Assembly (NCBI GenBank): GCA_041741995.1
Contig: JBGSJN010000017.1
Location: forward strand, 1 to 19,284
Source of the DNA: WTXA01 sp041741995
Lineage (GTDB): Bacteria; Bacillota; TC1
Length of the DNA: 19,284 bases
Direction of reading: 5' to 3'
This document shows positions 13,879-19,284 of this stretch, piece by piece (the first letter of the stretch is position 1; every line of letters begins with the position of its first letter). Made by a program: the position numbers and the translations under genes. A model generated the notes under the pieces. It saw only the letters and a list, made by a program, of their open reading frames with translations, ran no database searches and was not told the DNA's origin.

Positions 13879-15621
13879 ATGTCATTACCTACATTTTTGC
13901 AACTTTCCCGTGCCAGTAAACGGGATATTTCTGCGTTTCCTTCACATCGGCTCGCCATACTGGGAGATTGCGCAACACAGCATTTGAGCACTGCGATTCG
14001 GGGCTATGCCTTTAACGAGGAGTGGGGCTTTGATGTTTTGGATGCCGATTATAACCAGATAGATGCATTGGTGCTTGACCCTTCATCTGAGTTGTATGAA
14101 TTTGCACCACAAACTGTGTTGCTTTATATGTGCACCGAAAGTTTGTATGAATTTTTCTGCACAACGCCCGTATCCCAACGGCCGGATTTTGCTGAGATGA
14201 TTATGGAGCGCATCAGAGGTTACTGGGTGAGGATTCAACAAACCATACGCACCCACATCCTGCAATTCACATTTGTAGTTGCAGATGACGCTGTATTTGG
14301 CAGTTATGCGCTAAAGACACCTATCTCTTTCCCCTTTCAACTACAAAAGTTGAATTTTTTGTTGATGCAAGCTTCTGTCGAGGCTGGAGATGTAACGCTA
14401 ATTGACTTAAACGGTATTCAAAGTGTGGTTGGACGGTCGACCTTCCACGATGAGAGACTGTATTATATTGCCAAGATGCCCATTGCCGCTGAGATGCTGC
14501 CCCGGGTTGCTAAGAATGTGGTGGATGCTGTGAGTGCCCGATGTGGGCGTTTTAAGAAGTGTGTAGTGTTGGATTTAGATGGCACCCTGTGGGGTGGCGT
14601 AATCGGAGATGATGGGTTAGACGGCATTCAAGTCGGTGAACTTGGACTGGGACACGCATTTTCCGACTTTCAACTTTGGCTAAAAGAGCTACGAGAACGG
14701 GGAATCATCCTAGCGGTGTGTTCTAAGAATAATGAGGACATTGCAAAGGAACCATTTGAGTGTCATCCTGAGATGGTGTTGCGGTTGGAAGATATCTCCG
14801 TGTTTGTTGCCAATTGGGAGGATAAAGCCACCAATATCTGCCATATTCAACAGAAATTAAACATAGGTATGGATAGCATGGTCTTTTTAGATGATAATCC
14901 ATTTGAGCGTGAGTTGGTATCTTCACTCATTCCAAACATAACGGTGCCACAACTACCAGAAGATCCGGCGCTTTATCTACACTTTTTACGGGAGCTAAAC
15001 TTGTTCGAGACTGCCAGCTATTCCAACGAAGACCGCGGACGCACCGAGCAATATCGCGCCGAGGCAGGACGAGTGGAACTCCAGCAGCAGTTGGGTAGTT
15101 TTGACGAGTACTTGCAGGGGCTGGACATGAAGGCGTTTGCCGCCCCGTTTGACGCCTTTCACACACCCCGCATTGCGCAGCTCACTCAGCGCTCCAACCA
15201 GTTTAACCTGCGTACTATCCGCTATACTGATGCCGAAATCGAGGCGGTGGCGACGGATGAACAACATATCACTCGCTACTTCACTCTACATGACAGATTC
15301 GGAGAACATGGCCTAGTCAGCGTAGTAATTTTGGACAAGCAAATAGAGGACACGCTTTTCATAAGCGAATGGCTGATGTCCTGTCGTGTGCTTAAACGTG
15401 GCATGGAAGAGTTCATTATTAATGCCATCATGGAGGTGGCACGGCAAGAGGGCTTACTTAAGGTGGTTGGTGAGTATATTCCTACCGCTAAAAATGCCAT
15501 GGTTGCACAAATTTATAAAAAACTTGGGTTTGTCGATGTGGGCGATGGGCGGTTTGAAGCCAACGTTGCAACATTTGAAACCAACACAACTTATATTAAA
15601 GAGGAGAAAACACATGAGTAG
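13879..15621 (+). CDS. fkbH: FkbH-type HAD-IIIC protein (predicted glyceryl-ACP synthase)
   Basis: The 580-residue FkbH-family protein has three parts. An N-terminal SGNH-like region starts around LAILGDCATQHL (about 25-215). A HAD-IIIC domain has nucleophile motif LDLDGTLWGG (Asp232, Asp234), CSKNNED and the acidic motif VFLDDNPFERE. A C-terminal acetyltransferase-like region includes LHDRFGEHGLVSVVI. Characterised FkbH enzymes take 1,3-bisphosphoglycerate, dephosphorylate it and leave a D-glyceryl group on an ACP. An ACP gene overlaps its end by 8 nt, matching that role. No polyketide synthase is present. GC content and CGN arginine codons differ from the flavodiiron side, a sign of transfer. 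The ATG has a GAAAGGGA ribosome site. It is the first gene of the five-gene operon. Confidence 0.92.
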   Translation: MSLPTFLQLSRASKRDISAFPSHRLAILGDCATQHLSTAIRGYAFNEEWGFDVLDADYNQIDALVLDPSSELYEFAPQTVLLYMCTESLYEFFCTTPVSQRPDFAEMIMERIRGYWVRIQQTIRTHILQFTFVVADDAVFGSYALKTPISFPFQLQKLNFLLMQASVEAGDVTLIDLNGIQSVVGRSTFHDERLYYIAKMPIAAEMLPRVAKNVVDAVSARCGRFKKCVVLDLDGTLWGGVIGDDGLDGIQVGELGLGHAFSDFQLWLKELRERGIILAVCSKNNEDIAKEPFECHPEMVLRLEDISVFVANWEDKATNICHIQQKLNIGMDSMVFLDDNPFERELVSSLIPNITVPQLPEDPALYLHFLRELNLFETASYSNEDRGRTEQYRAEAGRVELQQQLGSFDEYLQGLDMKAFAAPFDAFHTPRIAQLTQRSNQFNLRTIRYTDAEIEAVATDEQHITRYFTLHDRFGEHGLVSVVILDKQIEDTLFISEWLMSCRVLKRGMEEFIINAIMEVARQEGLLKVVGEYIPTAKNAMVAQIYKKLGFVDVGDGRFEANVATFETNTTYIKEEKTHE

Positions 15622-15853
15622 AATAGAAATTCTGTCGCAGTTACAGAAAGTTTTTGCGGAGGTGTTCGACGATGATGATATTGTCATCACCGAGGAAACC
15701 GTGGCTGACGATGTTGATGGTTGGGATAGTCTAAACCACATTACGTTGATAGCGGAAGTAGAGGATAATTTTGATATGAAGTTCGCTATGAAGGATGTCA
15801 TTGGTATGAAAAACATCGGGGATATGGTTGACATTTTGGAACTGGAAGAATGA
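15614..15853 (+). CDS. Acyl carrier protein of the FkbH operon
   Basis: The 79-residue acidic protein has the phosphopantetheine attachment motif DGWDSLNHI; Ser39 is the predicted 4'-phosphopantetheine site. The helical pattern and size match discrete ACPs. The start at 15614 has GAGGAG 7 nt upstream and lies inside the last codons of the FkbH gene. A longer frame from 15386 is only an antisense-of-frame extension into FkbH. It is predicted to carry the glyceryl (or derived) acyl group made by FkbH, in the way DltC carries D-alanine in the Dlt system. Its stop overlaps the next start as ATGA. Confidence 0.93.
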   Translation: MSRIEILSQLQKVFAEVFDDDDIVITEETVADDVDGWDSLNHITLIAEVEDNFDMKFAMKDVIGMKNIGDMVDILELEE

Positions 15854-16260
15854 AAATAGCAAGTGTCGAAATGAATATCCACCATATCGGCTATCTGGTA
15901 AAAAGGTTGAAAAAGGCTCAGGCACAGTTTGAAATTCTAGGTTATAAGCTGACACATCCGACCGTACACGATAGCTATCGTGAGGTGGATATTTGCTTTT
16001 TAGAAAAAGACGGCTATGTGGTAGAGCTAATATCTCCCACCTCGCCCGATTCTGTGGTGGCATCGCTGATTAAGCAATATCGCAACATGCCATATCATCT
16101 ATGCTATTCGGTAGCAGATTTTGAGGAGGCATTAGTTTCGCTCACAGCTTCCGGCTTTGCGCAGATGGGTGTGTCAGCACCCGCACCGGCTATTGAGGGG
16201 CGTAGGGTAGTGTTTCTTATGAGCTCTGCCATCGGTATTATTGAATTGTTGGAGGAATAA
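15850..16260 (+). CDS. VOC-superfamily protein (glyoxalase / methylmalonyl-CoA epimerase-like)
   Basis: The 136-residue protein has the paired beta-alpha-beta-beta-beta modules of the vicinal oxygen chelate fold. The first module starts at HHIGYLVKRL (about 11-20). The second starts at MPYHLCYSVADFEEA (about 77-91), and the sequence ends IGIIELLEE. His11 or His12, His80 and Glu133 or nearby are candidate metal ligands, as in methylmalonyl-CoA epimerase. It overlaps the ACP stop by 4 nt (ATGA), so it is part of the same pathway. It may isomerise, epimerise or otherwise modify the ACP-bound glycerate-derived acyl group. This is inference; the VOC family is catalytically diverse. Confidence 0.85.
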   Translation: MKIASVEMNIHHIGYLVKRLKKAQAQFEILGYKLTHPTVHDSYREVDICFLEKDGYVVELISPTSPDSVVASLIKQYRNMPYHLCYSVADFEEALVSLTASGFAQMGVSAPAPAIEGRRVVFLMSSAIGIIELLEE

Positions 16261-16262
16261 CT

Positions 16263-17816
16263 ATGGCGTTTACGTCGTTGGTATTTATTGGGTTCTTCAT
16301 CGTGTTATTTGTAGGATACTATATTATTCCTCTACGGATACGATGGGTTTGGTTGCTACTGGGTAGCTATGTATTTTACGGTTGGGCGTCACCAATGCTG
16401 ACGCTCTTTCTTCTATTTTCTACGTTTACCACATGGATATTTCCTCTTAGTATGAATCGTATTCCTTCGTCAGAGGGAAAAGATTTATCCAAGGAGGAGC
16501 GTAAGGCTCTTCGCAAGACGTCACAGAGCAAGAAAAAAGTGTTGTTGGTTTTTTGTCTTATATTAAATGTGGGATTATTATTTTTTTTGAAATATACCAA
16601 TTTCTTTCTACATCTAGGCGGTAGTAACCACCTGGAGTGGCTGATATTACCGCTGGGAATCTCGTTCTACACCTTTCAAAGTGTAGGATATTGTATCGAT
16701 GTATACCGTGAAATGGTTTCGCCACAGCGCAATCTACTTAAGTATGCGCTTTATGTTGCCTTCTTTCCACAAATCGGGCAAGGACCTATCGGGCGATACA
16801 CAGAGCTTGCCCCTCAACTGCTAGAAGGACATCGTTTCAATTATAATCGAGTGGCATCGGGACTAACACGGATGCTGTGGGGATTCTTTAAAAAGCTGGC
16901 AGTAGCCAACAGTATCGGTATGTTCGTGGATGTGGTCTATCTTAGCCCTAGCAAATATTCCGGCATAACGCTGGCTTTCGCTACCGTTCTATATGGTTTA
17001 CAACTATATGCGGACTTTTCGGGTTATATGGATATTGCCATTGGGGCGGGGCAAACACTAGGCATTCGATTGTCGGAGAATTTCGCTACACCATACTTTT
17101 CCCGGAGTATTACGGAATTCTGGCGGCGGTGGCATATAACATTGGGAACATGGTTCAAGGATTATCTTTATTATCCTATATTACGCTCTGGTTGGTGTGC
17201 TCGTATCGGCAAGGGATTGTCCAAGCGTGGTCATAAAAAATTGGCGCAGACATTGACTACGGTCATCGGTTTAGCTATCACGTGGGTACTTATTGGAATG
17301 TGGCATGGTGCGTCATGGAATTTTCTGTTGTACGGCATCTACCATGGGGGATTTGTGATTTTAGCGGTGGTACTACTTAGAATATATGAGAGCATAAAAC
17401 AAAAGTTACATATTCGGGAAGAAAACTGGTTTTGGCGGTTATTTCAAGGGGTGCGTACGTTTGCCATAGTAAGTATGGGTTATATATTGTTCCGTTCACC
17501 TGATTTATCCACAGCTGGATTTATACTGCGTCGCATAATTTCCAATCCGCTAGCAAATGTCGGGACCAGTCTGCGTGCCCAGTTAATGTCTGGCGGCTTT
17601 GATATGATAAAGTGGATCACGATATGTGTCCTTTTAGCTATTATGCTAACGGCGGAGATTGTTGCCAATCGTGCAAAAGGCGGGCTTGGCGAATGGTTCA
17701 ATCGCCGGAGAACTCTGGTGCGGTGGGGAACACTGTATATAGTAGGTATTTTGCTGTGGCTGTGCACTGAGTGGGGTGCGGCGGGGGCAGGTAATTTCCT
17801 ATATTTCAATTTTTAA
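16263..17816 (+). CDS. MBOAT family O-acyltransferase (AlgI/DltB-like)
   Basis: This 517-residue polytopic membrane protein of the MBOAT family has about ten or more hydrophobic segments. Landmarks are an N-terminal helix block ending SYVFYGWASP, LPLGISFYTFQSVGYCIDVYR, ITEFWRRWHITLGTWFKDY and WVLIGMWHGASWNF, with the invariant MBOAT histidine at 348 and a second His at 361 (IYHGGF). The closest functional relatives by pattern are AlgI, DltB and PatA, which pass an activated acyl group across the membrane onto a surface polymer. It starts 2 nt after the VOC stop with GGAGG 8 nt upstream. With an ACP and acyl-loading enzyme upstream, the donor is probably acyl-ACP, as DltB uses DltC. Confidence 0.95.
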   Translation: MAFTSLVFIGFFIVLFVGYYIIPLRIRWVWLLLGSYVFYGWASPMLTLFLLFSTFTTWIFPLSMNRIPSSEGKDLSKEERKALRKTSQSKKKVLLVFCLILNVGLLFFLKYTNFFLHLGGSNHLEWLILPLGISFYTFQSVGYCIDVYREMVSPQRNLLKYALYVAFFPQIGQGPIGRYTELAPQLLEGHRFNYNRVASGLTRMLWGFFKKLAVANSIGMFVDVVYLSPSKYSGITLAFATVLYGLQLYADFSGYMDIAIGAGQTLGIRLSENFATPYFSRSITEFWRRWHITLGTWFKDYLYYPILRSGWCARIGKGLSKRGHKKLAQTLTTVIGLAITWVLIGMWHGASWNFLLYGIYHGGFVILAVVLLRIYESIKQKLHIREENWFWRLFQGVRTFAIVSMGYILFRSPDLSTAGFILRRIISNPLANVGTSLRAQLMSGGFDMIKWITICVLLAIMLTAEIVANRAKGGLGEWFNRRRTLVRWGTLYIVGILLWLCTEWGAAGAGNFLYFNF

Positions 17817-17835
17817 TTAGTCATGAGGTGATCGC

Positions 17836-18795
17836 TTGATACATAAATTACTACGTCCATTATGTTTTATACTGGGTTTTATTATAACAGCAACGGTTGT
17901 TCTTTCAGCATTAACTTTTAGTACACCAGATCCATATACCGATGCCTACCAGAGGGCAATCGTGCGACAATATGACAATTTCCGCAAAATGGGCTCTGGT
18001 AAGTTGGTTTTTATCGGAAATTCCAGCCTATCTTTCGGGTTGAATCTGGATCAGATGGAGCAGCTTTCGGGCAGACCTTGTGCTATTTTGGGTAACCATG
18101 CTGGAACGGGATTGCCTTACACCATTGAGATGTCAAAATCAAATTTGCAAAGCGGCGATATTGTGGTGTTGGAATTTGCCAGTCAAAAGGTGGATACCAT
18201 TGGCACACAACTTCTGTTGTCCGGAGTTGGGAAACGGGTAGATATGCTTAAGTTCGTTTCGTCGTCTCAAATGGGAACTTTAATTAGAGATTACCCACAA
18301 TACTTTAGTAAGACCTTGAATTACGCACGCAAAGGCAATTACAATGCTTCTGGGAGTTATTCGTTGTCAGCGTACGACTGGAGGGGGAACATGACCTATC
18401 CACGGGTAGGCTGCGAAATACCCGAACCATTTTCCGAAGAGGTGGCAAAAACCTATACGTGGAAGCGGTATTCGACGGAATATAACCTTGAGTTTATTCA
18501 ATACCTCAATGCTTATAACACTTGGTGCCTATCGCAAGACGTAAAACTATTGATTACGGTAAGCAACTACCTAGACGAAGCAGTGATTTCGTCTCCAAAA
18601 GAAATCAAAGCTGCCGATGAAGTATTGGCAGCCATGCTTGACGCACCGTTAATATCCAGCAGTTTGAATTACATCTACACCAGAGAGTACACTTACAATG
18701 CCATTGCTCATTGCAACACAAAAGGGGCACAAAAACGCACTGCTCAAATTTGGGCTGACATGGTGGAATATGGTGTGCAGAGTGGTAAAAAATAA
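17836..18795 (+). CDS. Membrane-anchored SGNH-like protein, partner of the MBOAT
   Basis: The 319-residue protein has an uncleaved-looking N-terminal membrane segment (about 9-27) and an extracytoplasmic domain resembling SGNH hydrolases. A candidate nucleophile lies in FIGNSSLSFGLN (Ser63, after GN), and a C-terminal AHCNTKGAQKRT supplies a candidate catalytic His292. The usual Asp three residues before the His is not obvious, so activity is uncertain. The role would parallel DltD, AlgJ/AlgX or PatB, which work with an MBOAT at the outer face to place the acyl group on the polymer. The start is TTG, 5 nt after GAGGTG, part of GAGGTGATC, a 9-nt match to the anti-Shine-Dalgarno. It is the last gene of the operon; no clear terminator follows. 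Confidence 0.8.
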   Translation: MIHKLLRPLCFILGFIITATVVLSALTFSTPDPYTDAYQRAIVRQYDNFRKMGSGKLVFIGNSSLSFGLNLDQMEQLSGRPCAILGNHAGTGLPYTIEMSKSNLQSGDIVVLEFASQKVDTIGTQLLLSGVGKRVDMLKFVSSSQMGTLIRDYPQYFSKTLNYARKGNYNASGSYSLSAYDWRGNMTYPRVGCEIPEPFSEEVAKTYTWKRYSTEYNLEFIQYLNAYNTWCLSQDVKLLITVSNYLDEAVISSPKEIKAADEVLAAMLDAPLISSSLNYIYTREYTYNAIAHCNTKGAQKRTAQIWADMVEYGVQSGKK

Positions 18796-19019
18796 AATGG
18801 TATGCTAATGTTTTGAAAATTATTATACAGGCAATAACTGTTAAACTATAAATAGAACAAAACCACCATAGCAATGTTTTAAATAATACAAGTACCATAA
18901 AACGTGAATAATCACTAGGAAACCGGCATTTCTTTATACTTTATGCGATGTTACTTAACAATATTCTTCTCATCCTTTGTTAAAAATCCAATTACTGCTT
19001 TGAAAATCTTTCAGCCTAA
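18796..19019. other. Right island margin, no recognised gene
   Basis: The stretch after the SGNH-like gene is AT-rich with no supported coding region. A hydrophobic minus-strand frame across 18605-18898 lies antisense to the end of the SGNH-like gene and lacks a ribosome site. No strong terminator hairpin for the operon was found. Confidence 0.4.
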
Positions 19020-19103
19020 TACGAAACAGAACAAAAGGATTTACAACAACAAGATGCATGGTTAGAAACAGAAGAGTGCATTGGCAAAAAGTTAATTGAG
19101 TAA
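19020..19103 (+). pseudogene. Degenerate 3' tail of a flavodiiron gene copy
   Basis: A short open stretch without a start codon ends in CIGKKLIE and TAA at 19101-19103. Its last 30 nt align with the end of the flavodiiron gene (13460-13491) but need two single-base gaps, so relative to the intact gene it is frameshifted. Further upstream the resemblance fades. It is best read as the decayed end of a duplicated flavodiiron gene, forming the start of the right repeat copy. Confidence 0.5.
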
Positions 19104-19151
19104 TGTGGGTTAATACGAATTAATATTTAAAAGAGGCAACCTTAGTGAACT
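19074..19151 (+). repeat. Right copy of the island-flanking direct repeat
   Basis: This copy matches 13460-13538, including the 21-nt identical core and the terminator's left arm AAGAGGCAAC (19131-19140) plus CTTAG (19141-19145). The terminator's right arm is missing because an IS3-like element begins at 19146. The shared TGAACT after CTTAG may be part of the IS end rather than of the repeat. Confidence 0.85.
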
Positions 19152-19284
19152 AGTCAAGAAAAAGTAGAAAATTAAAAAGAACTCTAGATGAAGCCCTGTT
19201 CAATACGATATTGAATGGGGCTTTTGTATTTAAGAGCATAAGCAGGTCGCTCCTCATTGTAGTATTTAACAAACATATCTAAAA
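19146..19284 (-). mobile_element. IS3-family (IS150-like) insertion sequence, one end, continues beyond the window
   Basis: The terminal sequence starting TGAACTAGTCAAG and continuing with AAAAAGTAGAAAA at 19158-19170 resembles IS150-type inverted repeat ends (TG start, then an AAAAGTTGGAC-like block). A transposase 3' end follows 38 nt inward on the minus strand. The element sits exactly after CTTAG in the loop of the duplicated terminator. Only the transposase-3' side is in the window. Confidence 0.65.
19184..19284 (-). CDS. IS3-family transposase OrfB, C-terminal end (partial)
   Basis: Read on the minus strand from the window edge, the frame gives LDMFVKYYN, then EERPAYALKYKSPIQYR, then IEQGFI and a stop at 19184-19186. 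This is the standard C-terminus of IS3-family DDE transposases, where a YYNxxRPxxxLxxxSPxQYR-type motif closes the catalytic core region. About 32 residues are visible; the rest, including the DDE triad and OrfA, lies outside. Too short to assign to a named IS. Confidence 0.8.
   Translation of the reverse strand, partial: LDMFVKYYNEERPAYALKYKSPIQYRIEQGFI

Larger units (their letters stand above)
13561..19145. mobile_element. Acquired accessory island carrying the FkbH-ACP-VOC-MBOAT-SGNH operon
   Basis: The DNA from about 13879 to 18795 differs from its neighbours. One 60-nt line counted at 14521 is 47% G+C, against 30-40% in lines counted in the flavodiiron region. Arginine is mostly CGN rather than AGA. 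The segment is bracketed by the direct repeat of the flavodiiron 3' end and by IS fragments on both sides. No integrase, relaxase or complete transposase lies inside, so it is not a self-mobile unit as seen here. It may have arrived by IS-mediated or homologous recombination. Confidence 0.7.

Noticed and set aside
15386..15853. Longer version of the ACP starting at 15386
   Set aside because: The extra residues overlap the FkbH coding region in another frame and resemble no ACP extension. The ATG at 15614 has a good ribosome site and gives a normal ACP.
18605..18898. Minus-strand hydrophobic 97-codon frame
   Set aside because: It is antisense to the 3' end of the SGNH-like gene, is Cys- and Trp-rich without a recognisable pattern, and has no ribosome site.
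13460..19151. att sites of an integrative element
   Set aside because: The repeats are imperfect, longer than usual att cores, and no integrase or recombinase gene lies in the window. A duplication or recombination origin is as likely.
1..19284. CRISPR arrays, tRNA or rRNA genes, riboswitches
   Set aside because: No regularly spaced short repeats, no tRNA-like cloverleaf or rRNA segments, and no leader long enough for a known riboswitch were seen on either strand by reading.

Overview
The window reads as chromosome of a low-GC, anaerobic Firmicute of Clostridia or Tissierellia type. The evidence is AT-rich DNA, purine-rich Shine-Dalgarno sequences before nearly every gene, frequent GTG and TTG starts, AGA/AGG arginine codons, a flavodiiron O2/NO reductase, a radical SAM enzyme and a C_GCAxxG_C_C redox protein. 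The exact species cannot be named from the sequence.

Left part (1-7300). Four plus-strand genes encode an SRAP-type DNA repair protein, an NMN-adenylyltransferase-like nucleotidyltransferase, a membrane-anchored trypsin-like protease and a small membrane protein. They end at a bidirectional terminator (about 2827-2855). A tightly coupled six-gene minus-strand operon converges on it: a flippase-like LPG-synthase TM protein, a TVP38/TMEM64 (VTT) protein, an ArsS-like rSAM enzyme with a Cys-rich tail, a C_GCAxxG_C_C protein, a family-2-like glycosyltransferase and a DUF2064 (CofC-like) transferase. This is the rSAM/selenodomain neighbourhood. It probably makes and moves a modified sugar or lipid-linked product.

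Middle part (7300-13560). A divergent promoter region leads into an Old Yellow Enzyme-family reductase. After it come an OmpR-type response regulator and its histidine kinase, a 43-residue small ORF, a secreted or anchored SNase-like nuclease, an unrecognised conserved Cys-containing protein and a class A flavodiiron protein. Clear hairpin terminators separate the transcription units.

Right part (13561-19284) is an accessory island. It is visibly richer in GC, uses CGN arginine codons, and carries one five-gene operon: FkbH-type glyceryl-ACP synthase, ACP, VOC protein, MBOAT O-acyltransferase and membrane-anchored SGNH-like protein. Together these look like a Dlt-like pathway in which a glycerate-derived acyl group is loaded on an ACP, passed through an MBOAT channel and put on a surface polymer. 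The island is bracketed by an imperfect direct repeat of about 80 bp derived from the 3' end and terminator of the flavodiiron gene. A probable IS30-type transposase remnant lies on its left. On its right an IS3-family (IS150-like) element runs off the window. That IS appears to begin exactly in the terminator loop, at a site where the left repeat copy carries what looks like an excision footprint.
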